Shown here one piece after another: positions 9,144 through 17,530 of a DNA stretch of 64,000 nucleotides (its first letter is position 1; every line of letters starts with the position of its first letter). The notes under the pieces were generated by a model. That model saw nothing but the letters and a program-made list of their open reading frames with translations. It had not been told where the DNA came from and searched no databases. Made by a program: the position numbers and the translations under genes. Source of the DNA: Syntrophorhabdaceae bacterium (GTDB lineage: Bacteria > Desulfobacterota > Syntrophorhabdia > Syntrophorhabdales > Syntrophorhabdaceae); the NCBI GenBank assembly GCA_026415675.1, contig JAOAGQ010000050.1, positions 1 to 64,000 on the forward strand, in the 5' to 3' direction.

Positions 9144-9761
9144 TCATCCTTTCTTACTGACTTCTAAAATCTCGGTAAACAATGCTATCTTTGCCGTATC
9201 CTCAACTAGATCAGCGGTATAGAAGGCCGATTTTAAATCGGGCCCCAAGGTGAGAATCCCATGTTCTTTCATCAGGAATGCATTGACACTTTTAAATTTC
9301 ATGATACCTTCTTTAACAAAGTCGCATAATTCCCTGGAGCCAGGTAAGGCGCATTCTATGCATGGGACATCTTTCAAAGCGATCCTGCTATTTATTGTGA
9401 GAAGAGGAAGAGTCTCCCCTTTATTAGAAAACGCTGTGGCATAAGGGGGATGGAGATGGGCAACGGCACCTACATCGGGTCTTATCCGGTAAACAACAAG
9501 ATGGAAGGAAGTTTCCTTTGAAGGGTTAAAACCTAAAGGGTTTTCGAGGATGTTGCCCTCAAAATCCACAAGGAGGTTCATATCAGGTTCGATCTCCGCT
9601 AAAGAGATGCCTGTAGGTGTGATAAGAACGAGAGCCGAATCGGGGACTTTAACGCTGATATTTCCTCCTGTACCAGAGACCAAATGGCGCATATACGACC
9701 TTTTTGAATACTCCGCTATATCCTCTCTTAATTTTTTAATAACCTCATTTTTCGTCGACAT
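9144..9761 (-). CDS. Class II aldolase/adducin family protein
   Basis: A 205-residue class II aldolase-domain protein of the fuculose-1-phosphate aldolase type. Visible marks are GTGGNISVK near residue 30, the AHLHPPYATAFS metal-binding segment (His pair) near 100 and the third His in MKEHGILTLG. These zinc enzymes cleave or epimerise phosphorylated sugars, or decarboxylate sugar acids. No sugar kinase is seen in the operon, so the substrate may be non-phosphorylated. It overlaps the upstream UPF0261 gene by 17 nt. Confidence 0.9.
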   Translation of the reverse strand: MSTKNEVIKKLREDIAEYSKRSYMRHLVSGTGGNISVKVPDSALVLITPTGISLAEIEPDMNLLVDFEGNILENPLGFNPSKETSFHLVVYRIRPDVGAVAHLHPPYATAFSNKGETLPLLTINSRIALKDVPCIECALPGSRELCDFVKEGIMKFKSVNAFLMKEHGILTLGPDLKSAFYTADLVEDTAKIALFTEILEVSKKG

Positions 9762-10995
9762 CCCTTACCCCTTCCTTTCTCATGATATTGACGAGAAGAT
9801 CAACACATTGCTCAACAAACTCCCTATCATTTATATGGGCATCAACCTCTAAAACGGTTATACCATTCCTCAGATTCTTTTTTAAAGCCTTTACGAATAC
9901 ATCATAGCTCCCCTGGCTGAATAAAGGCCCGCCCTTTGCTCCGTATACAGACCATCCTCTTTTGGGAACCACAACGGCAACAGGACCTTTTGCTATGTTT
10001 AGCCTCTCGGCCATCACGTATGCGGTCTTCTTCAGTTCTGCCGTTGATGCCTTCACATTCGCATTGTAAGGATTGTGCATATATATCTTTCTCTTTCTAA
10101 GGGTAAAAGGTATGGTTTCGTATGGACCAAAACATAAATATTCCATGCCCCCCAGGGAGACCACCTGGGGTATGCCCACATCCCCTGCAGCTTTAAGCCT
10201 CCCAGGGTTTACAGGTACATAGATTCCCTTCCCCGATATCTCCTCCGTCAACTCATGGGGTGTTAAATCAAGGACACCGTGGATAAAACCCTCGTAAATA
10301 AGCTCTTCCATCGCAGAACCTCCGGCCCCTGACGCATGAAAGGGGATGGGCTGAAAACCGGATCTTGAAATCAACTCCACCGCATAGCGTGCAGCCTTTT
10401 CCGTATTACCCAGGGCGGTAATGGCAATATTGGGTTTATGGTAAACCTTTTCAAACATTTCACCGTATTCAACCATACCTATTACGGCTGCAACGGCATT
10501 GGCGAGAACTGTCCTTGTGAGAGGGTTTGGACCCCCCAAAAAATCTCCTACGGAAAAGACGACGTTTATATCTTTACACCCTATATAGGGTCTTATATTC
10601 CCCGAGGCAACGGTGGAGATGAGATACTTTGGAAAGCCAAAGGGCAATGCCTTGAGCGCCATTGCCCCTATAGCCGTTCCCTGATTGCCACCGAAACCTA
10701 TTACACCATCGAGAAGCCTATTTTTGTAAAGATGAAGAAGGATATTCCGGGCCCCTATACCCATAGCCTCGATGACCCTATCCCTCTTCTCTTTTTCGAT
10801 CAACTCGTCTAAATCATAGCCTGCCCAGGAAGCCACATCCCTGTTTGGAATATCAGGTATTGTCCCGGGGGGACCAACAGGGCCAACATCTATAACCGTT
10901 GCCCTGTATCCCCTATCTTCGATGAGCTTCTTCATAAAGGCCACTTCCCTGCCTTTGGTATCGAGGGTACCGAGTATGGCTATACACTTCTTCAT
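9745..10995 (-). CDS. UPF0261 / Tm-1-like ATP-binding domain protein
   Basis: A 416-residue protein of the UPF0261 (Tm-1-like) family. It opens with KKCIAILGTLDTKGREVAFM and has the glycine-rich segment GVIGFGGNQGTA and the FHASGAGGSAMEELI loop. The plant relative Tm-1 binds ATP; bacterial members are usually of unknown function and sit in catabolic clusters. I chose the ATG at 10995 because homologues begin at this point; a TTG at 11061 would add 22 residues and overlap the previous gene. Its position between creatininase-type and aldolase-type enzymes suggests a catalytic step in the same pathway. Confidence 0.85.
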   Translation of the reverse strand: MKKCIAILGTLDTKGREVAFMKKLIEDRGYRATVIDVGPVGPPGTIPDIPNRDVASWAGYDLDELIEKEKRDRVIEAMGIGARNILLHLYKNRLLDGVIGFGGNQGTAIGAMALKALPFGFPKYLISTVASGNIRPYIGCKDINVVFSVGDFLGGPNPLTRTVLANAVAAVIGMVEYGEMFEKVYHKPNIAITALGNTEKAARYAVELISRSGFQPIPFHASGAGGSAMEELIYEGFIHGVLDLTPHELTEEISGKGIYVPVNPGRLKAAGDVGIPQVVSLGGMEYLCFGPYETIPFTLRKRKIYMHNPYNANVKASTAELKKTAYVMAERLNIAKGPVAVVVPKRGWSVYGAKGGPLFSQGSYDVFVKALKKNLRNGITVLEVDAHINDREFVEQCVDLLVNIMRKEGVRDVDEK

Positions 10996-11033
10996 CGTTT
11001 GATCATCATGTAGCCAAAAGTATTTTAAATCTC

Positions 11034-11927
11034 TTATCCCTTCCAGAAACGGCCCGGCCAATCCCTCTTTTCATCAGGTACTTTAAAGTCAAACTTTTTT
11101 ACTTCTTCAAGAAAGGCGGCGAGGTGATCGCTTATCCTTTCAAAGACCGCCTCACCCTGCTCGATGCTCGAACGGAGGGGGTTGCCTATGGTCGCGGTAT
11201 CTGAGTACTCATGGTGGAGCATAGGGACAAATATATTTTCAGAACCCTGGAAGATTACCGTGTTTGTTCCATCCTTCTTCGAGAAATTGGGTCCCATCCA
11301 TCTCGGGGCATGGGCCCTGTCGGGTTTTGCCCTTTCCATAAAAATAGAACCCTCGTAAATGCCCTTCTCCTTCATATAGGCCATACATGTGGATGTTTCC
11401 AGTTCCCCTGCATGCCAGCCCGGGGTCTCCTCAGGAGGCCCTGTCATAAGATCTGCCACAACAGCACACTCCCTTTCTGTAGGGGTTTTGTAGTAAGCGC
11501 AGAAACAGCCTGTCTCTGCCCTTAATGTACGGAGTACTTCTCCCTGGGCCCCCATATTTGTTCCGTGGTGGGATACATAGACGAGCTTGTTAAAACCTGC
11601 GAAGATCAGGCTCCTTCCTATGGCATAGAGGACCTGTCTGTATACCTCTGCAGGTAGGGAGACTGTCCCTGTTCCCCATCCCGGTTCACCCATATGGTGA
11701 GGGGAGAGGCCGAAGGGTAAAAGGGGTGTGTAGAGGACATCGGCCTTCTTTGCAGCCCTTTCAACACTGCCCATCGTCGTGTAGGAGTCTACACCTAAGG
11801 GAACATGGTGTCCATGCTTCTCGCAGCTACCGATAGGTATCATGATCACATCGTTGCCACTCTTTAAGTGTTCTGCAACGTCCGTCCAGGGAAGCTCCAT
11901 AATGTCGTATTTTTTTAATTTTCCCAT
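11034..11927 (-). CDS. Creatininase-family amidohydrolase
   Basis: A 297-residue protein of the creatininase family. The metal site is visible in GSCEKHGHHVPLGVDS (E36, H38 or H40, D47), in VSHHGTN (H120-H121) and in HAGELETS. Family members hydrolyse cyclic amides or formamides (creatinine, FAPy intermediates) or trim peptides (mycofactocin MftE). This protein is longer than the usual ~250 residues. As first gene of the operon, it may open a lactam or lactone ring or release an amide before the aldolase and dehydrogenase steps; this is inference. AAAGGAG precedes the ATG. Confidence 0.88.
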   Translation of the reverse strand: MGKLKKYDIMELPWTDVAEHLKSGNDVIMIPIGSCEKHGHHVPLGVDSYTTMGSVERAAKKADVLYTPLLPFGLSPHHMGEPGWGTGTVSLPAEVYRQVLYAIGRSLIFAGFNKLVYVSHHGTNMGAQGEVLRTLRAETGCFCAYYKTPTERECAVVADLMTGPPEETPGWHAGELETSTCMAYMKEKGIYEGSIFMERAKPDRAHAPRWMGPNFSKKDGTNTVIFQGSENIFVPMLHHEYSDTATIGNPLRSSIEQGEAVFERISDHLAAFLEEVKKFDFKVPDEKRDWPGRFWKG

Positions 11928-11954
11928 CTCTATTCTCCTTTCTTAAACTAATAA

Positions 11955-11972
11955 ATGGTAAACCTTTTCCAT
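11955..11972. promoter_or_regulatory. LacI-type operator of the catabolic operon
   Basis: ATGGTAAACCTTTTCCAT is an imperfect inverted repeat (ATGGTAAA against ATGGAAAA on the other strand). Thirteen of 14 core bases match the element at 13020-13033 in front of the LacI-family gene. It lies directly downstream of the -10 box, where a bound repressor would block initiation. Confidence 0.7.
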
Positions 11973-12001
11973 AATATGTAATAAATCGGGATGATTGTCA
12001 A
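11973..12001 (-). promoter_or_regulatory. Promoter of the creatininase/aldolase/TctCBA operon
   Basis: On the minus strand a perfect -35 TTGACA (12001-11996) is followed after 17 nt by CATATT (11978-11973) as a -10. The -35 box overlaps the end of the LacI-family gene. The box is part of the 13-nt element CTTGACAATCATC, which recurs at two other promoters in this window. Confidence 0.6.
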
Positions 12002-13002
12002 GAATTTTTTTTACCATTCTCTGTTGAGCCTCTTATTATAAGATTCGTACTGAACCATCTCATCCTCTCCGAATTTTTTTCCGATATGATATTCACAAGC
12101 ATCTCCATCGCCGCAATACCCACCTGGTACATGGGTATCTCTATAGTGGTCAAAGGGGGGTCTATAAAAGAGGTGATGGGTATGTTATCAAAACCCACAA
12201 TAGCAACATCCTCCGGGATTCTAAGCCCCAAATCCTTTGCAGCCCTTATCGCACCGATTGCCATCTGGTCGTTTGCTGTAAAGATTGCGGTCGCCTTCTT
12301 CTCATAAATCAATTCCTTTGCTATTAGATAACCGCTACTCGGTGTTAGATCCCCGTTCTTTATCAAAGTTCGGTCTACCCTGTATCCTGCCTGGGTAAGG
12401 GCGGTCTTATATCCCTCGAACCTCTCCTTCGCCGTTGTTGAGTTATTTGGACCGCTTATATAGCCGATCCTCCTGTGACCTAAGTCTATCAGATGTTTTG
12501 TCGCCTTTGATGCACCCCCCACGTTATCTATCGCAATAACAGGGAAATCTACATTATGTCTTCCGATAACAACCACCCTTTCTTTTAGTTCCCCAAGGGC
12601 AGACAAAACCTCCTCTTCATCGATGGTGCCCCCGCTGAATATAATGCCATCGGCAGATTTTTCCCTTAAAAAAAGTATATGTTTTATGATCCGTTCCTTA
12701 TTTCTATCGGTATTTAAAAGCATAATCCCATAACCGTGCACATCGGCAATGTCCTGGATACCCCTTACTATTTCCGCATAATATGGGTTTGAAATATCAG
12801 GTATTATAATACCTGCTGTCATCGTCTTTTTCATAAGCAGACCCTTTGCGAGGGCATTGGGTCTGTAATCGAGCTCTTTTATCGCTGCGAGCACCTTCTC
12901 TTTTGTCGCTTGATTGACCTTGTGGCGGCTGTTGTTCACAACCCTGGATACGGTTGCGATGGATACCCCTGCCTTTTGAGCTACATCGATTATATTTGCC
13001 AT
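11998..13002 (-). CDS. LacI-family transcriptional regulator
   Basis: A 334-residue LacI/GalR repressor. The N-terminal helix-turn-helix (NIIDVAQKAGVSIATVSRVV) and hinge (YRPNALAKGL) are followed by a periplasmic-binding-protein-like sensor domain (VIGRHNVDFPVIAIDNVGGA; IGYISGP; AIVGFDNIPI). It should bind a small effector, probably the operon substrate or an intermediate, and release DNA. Two matching operators support both self-regulation and control of the operon that begins 70 nt downstream. Confidence 0.93.
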   Translation of the reverse strand: MANIIDVAQKAGVSIATVSRVVNNSRHKVNQATKEKVLAAIKELDYRPNALAKGLLMKKTMTAGIIIPDISNPYYAEIVRGIQDIADVHGYGIMLLNTDRNKERIIKHILFLREKSADGIIFSGGTIDEEEVLSALGELKERVVVIGRHNVDFPVIAIDNVGGASKATKHLIDLGHRRIGYISGPNNSTTAKERFEGYKTALTQAGYRVDRTLIKNGDLTPSSGYLIAKELIYEKKATAIFTANDQMAIGAIRAAKDLGLRIPEDVAIVGFDNIPITSFIDPPLTTIEIPMYQVGIAAMEMLVNIISEKNSERMRWFSTNLIIRGSTENGKKNS

Positions 13003-13019
13003 TCTTCAGTCCTTTAGAA

Positions 13020-13033
13020 GGTAAACCTTTACC
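13020..13033. promoter_or_regulatory. LacI-type operator in front of the regulator gene
   Basis: GGTAAACCTTTACC is an inverted repeat of 6-bp arms around a central CC, located just upstream of the regulator start and over the expected transcription start. It matches the operator at 11955-11972 in 13 of 14 core bases, which supports autoregulation. Confidence 0.7.
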
Positions 13034-13038
13034 ATAAA

Positions 13039-13066
13039 ATTATGATATTATTTACCCCAAAGTCAA
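13039..13066 (-). promoter_or_regulatory. Promoter of the LacI-family regulator gene
   Basis: On the minus strand, -35 TTGACT (13066-13061) and -10 CATAAT (13044-13039) are separated by 16 nt. The operator begins 5 nt downstream of the -10 box, the same geometry as at the operon promoter. Confidence 0.55.
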
Positions 13067-13096
13067 GAGCTAAGTATAATGGTACCCGATTTTATC

Positions 13097-14005
13097 TTAT
13101 TTATCTCTCCCCCAGCGTCTATGAACCCAGAACCATTCCTCGGGCTTTTTTATGATGATGGACTCAAGAAAAGAGTTTATCTTCCTTGTGTTTTTATATA
13201 TAAGCTCCTCCACGTTTCCGTCTCTCTCCATTTCGATCGGTTCATTACATACGATCCTATATCTCAGAAAACCGATCCTCTCGAGATAAAGAGGGATTAT
13301 CAAGGCCCCTGTTTTCATACCTATCGCCGCCACCCCTTTATTTGTAGGGACTTTTTCTCCAAAGAATTCCACATATACACATTTTGACCTCTTTTCCCTC
13401 TGGTCCGCGAGGATGGCCACTATCTTTTTCTCTCTTAGGTACCTCATCACATCCTTTGCGGTGTTTGCATTTGGTATGATCTTCAAACCTGTGGATGCCC
13501 TCAAGCTGTTCAAAAGCGTGTTGATCCTGTTATGGTATTTTAAGGGGCGGGCCAGGGCAACCACTTCATTTTTCACAAATGCCGAGGCGACACCCATGAT
13601 CTCCCAATTTCCATAATGAAAAACAAGGGCTATCATCCCCTTATCGAGATCCACCACCCTGTCTATGTATTCTCTGTTTACAATGGTAAATCTATCTTTG
13701 TATCTTTCTTTTGGTATGTAAGGAATATTGAGGAGCTCAATGAAATTTACACCGAGGTTTTTAAAACATCTCTTTGCTATCCCTTTTACCTTTTTCCCTT
13801 CTGATTCGGGAAAGGCCTTTCTTATGTTCTTTATGGCCACAACCCTCCTCTCCTTCAAACATAGATATGCAAGATGGCCGAGAAAAACGCCCAAAACATA
13901 TCTACCCCTCTCGGGGAGAAGTCTTATCATCTGCTGGAACATGCGGATACACAAAATCACAAGATAATCAGGCAATTCCAGGAGCAAATTATGGATTTTG
14001 TGCAT
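13097..14005 (-). CDS. LpxL/HtrB-type lysophospholipid acyltransferase
   Basis: A 302-residue membrane-associated acyltransferase of the lipid A biosynthesis family. The catalytic HX4D/E-type motif appears as FHYGNWE, followed by the substrate-binding QREK segment and WFWVHRRW near the C-terminus. Homologues transfer a secondary acyl chain onto Kdo2-lipid IVA at the inner membrane. No clear ribosome site precedes the ATG at 14005, so the start is uncertain; a downstream Met is possible. It closes a cluster containing ispH, rpsA and cmk. Confidence 0.88.
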   Translation of the reverse strand: MHKIHNLLLELPDYLVILCIRMFQQMIRLLPERGRYVLGVFLGHLAYLCLKERRVVAIKNIRKAFPESEGKKVKGIAKRCFKNLGVNFIELLNIPYIPKERYKDRFTIVNREYIDRVVDLDKGMIALVFHYGNWEIMGVASAFVKNEVVALARPLKYHNRINTLLNSLRASTGLKIIPNANTAKDVMRYLREKKIVAILADQREKRSKCVYVEFFGEKVPTNKGVAAIGMKTGALIIPLYLERIGFLRYRIVCNEPIEMERDGNVEELIYKNTRKINSFLESIIIKKPEEWFWVHRRWGRDK

Positions 14006-14049
14006 GTAATTACGGAATGTTACAAAATTATCGGTTGGCCACAGGGGTT

Positions 14050-14229
14050 TTATCCGCCTTTTGATATGTCTATCGCCTCATCGATGAGCATAACAGGGAT
14101 CTCTTCTCTTATCGGATACATAAGTTTACAGGCATCGCAGACCAGCCCATCCTCATTTTCCGTGAGTCTTATATCTCCCTTACATTTAGGGCAACAGAGT
14201 ATATCGAGAAGCTCTCTATTTAAGGCCAT
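14050..14229 (-). CDS. Trm112/YcaR family zinc-ribbon protein
   Basis: A 59-residue protein. Its sequence opens MALNRELLDILCCPKCKGDI and carries a second cysteine pair (CDACK) plus the family ending YPIREEIPVMLIDEA, which is typical of the Trm112/UPF0434 family. In E. coli, YcaR lies beside lpxK. Trm112-type proteins bind zinc and activate methyltransferases in other organisms; the bacterial function is unclear. It lies between rpsA (stop 14252) and the acyltransferase. The start has GGAGGAG 9-14 nt upstream. Confidence 0.9.
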   Translation of the reverse strand: MALNRELLDILCCPKCKGDIRLTENEDGLVCDACKLMYPIREEIPVMLIDEAIDISKGG

Positions 14230-14251
14230 GTTTGCTCTCCTCCTGATAGGC

Positions 14252-15973
14252 TTATGGTGAACCTTTATCGGCCTCGTTCATTTTCATAGCCGGTACCAGA
14301 ATCTCTCCGAGGGTTGAAAAGGCACTCTCTTCTTTGGTGTATGCCTCTATGTTCTTCTGCTCTTCCCGCTTTTTTAAGGCCTTCGTGCTCAACGCTATCC
14401 GTTTCTCCTGTTCGTCTATGTTGAGAATAACAGCCCTTACCTTATCCTCTATCTTAAATATATCAGAGGGGTGTTTCCCCTTGCTATCCTCCATCTCGGA
14501 GAGATGTATCAGACCCTCGATACCCTCCTCTATCTCTACGAAAGCACCGAAATCTGTTATGCTCGTTACATACCCTTCAACCACTTCCCCGACATGATGG
14601 CGAGAGGCCACGCCCTTCCAGGGGTTCTCCTTCAACTGTTTTATACTCAAAGAAAACTTTTTCTGCCCCTTATCTACATTTATCACAAGGGCTTCCACCG
14701 CACTTCCCTTCCTGAATACCTCTGAAATCGCCCTTTTTCTCCTTGACCAGGAGATCTCAGACATATGGACAAGCCCATCTATACCGTTTCCTATCCCAAC
14801 GAACATTCCGAATTCTGTTATATTCTTCACCTTTCCCTTAACTATAGAGCCTGGGGGATACTGCTTCTCAAGCTCATCCCAGGGATCCGGCAACAACTGT
14901 TTTAAACCGAGGGATATCCTCTTCTTTTCTTTGTCTATCCCAAGGACAACAAGGTCGAGCCAGTCCCCTTTTTTCACTATCTTTGCCGGGTTTTTTATCC
15001 TTTTGTCCCAGCTCATCTCGCTTATATGGAGCAGGCCTTCAACACCCTGTTCAAGCTCTACAAAGGCCCCGTAATCTACTATGCTGACAACCTTTCCCCT
15101 TACTTTCTTGTCCACCCCATACTTTTCCTCAATCTTGAGCCACGGATCCTGCTTCAACTGCTTTATGCTTACCCCCACCTTTTCCTTTTCCGGGTCCAAT
15201 TCTATAATCTTTACCTTTACCTCATCTCCGACCCTTAAGTATTCTTTGGGGTGGGTGATTCTGCCCCAGGTGATCTCGTTCATATGGAGGAAACCATCGA
15301 CACCGCCTAAATCTATAAACGCACCGTAATCGGTTAGATTCCTTACTATACCGTACAAGGTCTGGTCCATCTTTGCATTTTTCCAGAACTCCTTCTTTTT
15401 CCTCTCCTTCTCTTCTTCCATAAATATCCTGCGGGATAGTATGATGTTGTTCTTCCGCTGATTTACTTTCAGGACTTTGAATTTCAAATGTCTGCCTACA
15501 AATGATGCAGGGTTTTTAACAGGTTTTACATCAACCTGGGATATGGGCAGGAAGGCATTGACACCGATATCCACTATGAACCCCCCCTTTACCTCCGATA
15601 TTATATCCCCTTCCACGGGGATACCCTCTTCGAGAGCTTTATTTACCCGCTCCCAGGTGCGGATGTAGTCTGCCCTTTGTTTTGAAAGGAGAAGCAGTCC
15701 AAACTCTTTCTCCCGCCCCACTATCATCACTTCTACATCATCATCGATATGTACCTTGGGCTTTCCCTCTTTATCCAGAAATTCGTTTATAGAGAGCTTA
15801 CCTTCCGATTTTAAACCTACATCCACAATGACAGTATCCCCTGTAATGTTGATCACCCTACCTTTTAGAATACTGCCGTTCTGGAGACTCTTCATCGAGG
15901 TCTCATAGAGTTCCTTCATCTCCTCCGTTGTGTTTTCCCCTTGTGCTGCTGTTTCAGGTCCATCTGGCGCCAT
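14252..15973 (-). CDS. rpsA: 30S ribosomal protein S1
   Basis: A 573-residue protein with six S1 RNA-binding repeats, beginning near residues 35, 120, 205, 292, 378 and 465 (for example GKVVSIVDYGAFVELEQGVE and GYVTSITDFGAFVEIEEGIE). S1 recruits and unfolds mRNA on the small ribosomal subunit. The N-terminus has a short acidic extension, then the first two repeats that usually dock on the ribosome. The cmk-ispH-rpsA order is common in Deltaproteobacteria. A second S1-repeat protein is encoded at 38111-39568. Confidence 0.95.
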   Translation of the reverse strand: MAPDGPETAAQGENTTEEMKELYETSMKSLQNGSILKGRVINITGDTVIVDVGLKSEGKLSINEFLDKEGKPKVHIDDDVEVMIVGREKEFGLLLLSKQRADYIRTWERVNKALEEGIPVEGDIISEVKGGFIVDIGVNAFLPISQVDVKPVKNPASFVGRHLKFKVLKVNQRKNNIILSRRIFMEEEKERKKKEFWKNAKMDQTLYGIVRNLTDYGAFIDLGGVDGFLHMNEITWGRITHPKEYLRVGDEVKVKIIELDPEKEKVGVSIKQLKQDPWLKIEEKYGVDKKVRGKVVSIVDYGAFVELEQGVEGLLHISEMSWDKRIKNPAKIVKKGDWLDLVVLGIDKEKKRISLGLKQLLPDPWDELEKQYPPGSIVKGKVKNITEFGMFVGIGNGIDGLVHMSEISWSRRKRAISEVFRKGSAVEALVINVDKGQKKFSLSIKQLKENPWKGVASRHHVGEVVEGYVTSITDFGAFVEIEEGIEGLIHLSEMEDSKGKHPSDIFKIEDKVRAVILNIDEQEKRIALSTKALKKREEQKNIEAYTKEESAFSTLGEILVPAMKMNEADKGSP

Positions 15974-15982
15974 ATGTTCCCC

Positions 15983-16807
15983 CTATAGTTTTTTTACAAA
16001 TCTCTCCACACTGTCGAGTATATGATCAGGGGTCGATGTGCCCCCTGTAATACCTATTTTATTTACCCCTTTAAACCATTCGGGATCTATCTCTGCTTCG
16101 GTCTCTATGTGGTACGCCTTACAGTTTTCTCTCTTCACGGTTTCATATAGTTTTGTGGTGTTTGAGCTATTTTTTCCGCCTATTATCAGCATTATATCCA
16201 CCATAGAGGCAAGGCTTGCAGCCTCCTTCTGTCTTGTCTCCGTGCTTTCACAAATCGTGTTATATACCCTCAATTCTTCCACTTCTTCCACCAATCTACT
16301 GACGATATTGAAAAAGGATTCTCTACCATGCGTTGTCTGGCTTACCACACCAACCTTTTTTGCCTTAATCGGGGTAGGTTTCTCCAATACAATACCATTA
16401 TTATGTAAATAACTCAACACACTTTTTACCTCGGGGTGTTCCCTATCGCCAACGATCACCACCTTGTATCTATTTTTTTCAAGAAACATCGCCTTCTTTC
16501 TTACCCTCTTCACAAAAGGACAGGTGGCATCTATAAAATTGAGACCTTTTTCCCTTATATACTCCTCCTCTTCCTTTTTGATCCCGTGGGTACGAAAGAC
16601 AACAGTCCCCTCTCTTACCTCCCTTAAATCTTCTATGGGGATTATCCCTTTTTCTTTCAGCATTTCCACCATCTGGGGGTTATGGATGATGGGCCCTAAA
16701 GTGTAAATCCTTCCCTTTTCTTTCTCCGCCTCTGCCATCACCATATCGATGGCCCTTCTTACACCGAAGCAGAAACCTATATGTCTTGTCTTTAAAACCT
16801 CCATCAT
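15983..16807 (-). CDS. ispH: 4-hydroxy-3-methylbut-2-enyl diphosphate reductase
   Basis: A 274-residue iron-sulfur enzyme for the last step of the methylerythritol phosphate pathway, making IPP and DMAPP. Conserved cysteines are in GFCFGVRRA (C13), in ATCPFVKR (about C95) and in NTICESTETRQ (about C190). The substrate-binding segments FRTHG and GGTSTPDH are present. The ATG overlaps the cmk stop codon by 4 nt, so translation is probably coupled. Nine nucleotides separate it from rpsA. Confidence 0.96.
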   Translation of the reverse strand: MMEVLKTRHIGFCFGVRRAIDMVMAEAEKEKGRIYTLGPIIHNPQMVEMLKEKGIIPIEDLREVREGTVVFRTHGIKKEEEEYIREKGLNFIDATCPFVKRVRKKAMFLEKNRYKVVIVGDREHPEVKSVLSYLHNNGIVLEKPTPIKAKKVGVVSQTTHGRESFFNIVSRLVEEVEELRVYNTICESTETRQKEAASLASMVDIMLIIGGKNSSNTTKLYETVKRENCKAYHIETEAEIDPEWFKGVNKIGITGGTSTPDHILDSVERFVKKL

Positions 16808-17475
16808 TTCACCATCGGTAAGATATATTTTAGCATCTCTTCAACGACACCATTGATATCAAGCCTTGTGGTATCGATATATACGCTATCTTTAGGCCTT
16901 ACAAGAGGGGCCAACTCCCTCTGAGAATCCTGCCTGTCCCTTATCGATATCTCCTCTTTCACGGTGTCGATGTTAGCCTCTTTCCCCTTTTCTTTTAGCT
17001 CAAGATGCCTTCGTCTTGCCCTTTCTTCGTGGTCTGCATCGAGGAAGAACTTTACATGGGCATCGGGAAAGACAACGCTCCCCGTGTCCCTTCCCTCGAG
17101 GACTACCCCTCCTGGCCTTCCAATCTCTCTCTGTTTTCCGGTAAGATACTCCCTGACCTTTCTATTCTGGGAGAGTTTAGAGGCAATAAGGGAGATTTCC
17201 GGCTCCCTGATCTTCTCAGATATATCTTCCTTACGGTAAAAAACAGAAGCGGTATCGTCGAAATGGAATTCCAGATCAAGACCATTCAAAAACGTTTCCA
17301 TCCGTCCATCATCGATGGATTCCAGAGAATATCCTGAAGCAACGAAGGCGTATGCAACGCCCCTGTACATTGCCCCTGTGTCAATGTATCGATAACCTAA
17401 AATCTTGGCCAGTATACGGGATACCGTACTCTTTCCTACCCCGCTTGGCCCATCGATGGTTATGATGATACCCAA
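16804..17475 (-). CDS. cmk: Cytidylate kinase
   Basis: A 223-residue nucleoside monophosphate kinase that phosphorylates CMP and dCMP. It has the P-loop GPSGVGKSTVS (residues 9-19), the CMP-binding YIDTGAMYRGVAYA segment, EGRDTGSVVFPDA and the basic lid DHEERARRRHLE. Length matches the family. It heads the run cmk-ispH-rpsA-Trm112-acyltransferase on the minus strand. Confidence 0.96.
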   Translation of the reverse strand: MGIIITIDGPSGVGKSTVSRILAKILGYRYIDTGAMYRGVAYAFVASGYSLESIDDGRMETFLNGLDLEFHFDDTASVFYRKEDISEKIREPEISLIASKLSQNRKVREYLTGKQREIGRPGGVVLEGRDTGSVVFPDAHVKFFLDADHEERARRRHLELKEKGKEANIDTVKEEISIRDRQDSQRELAPLVRPKDSVYIDTTRLDINGVVEEMLKYILPMVK

Positions 17476-17530
17476 CCTATCTCTCCTTAAAAGATTTTCA
17501 AATCTATATCTAATTTTTTGTTGCCCTAAA

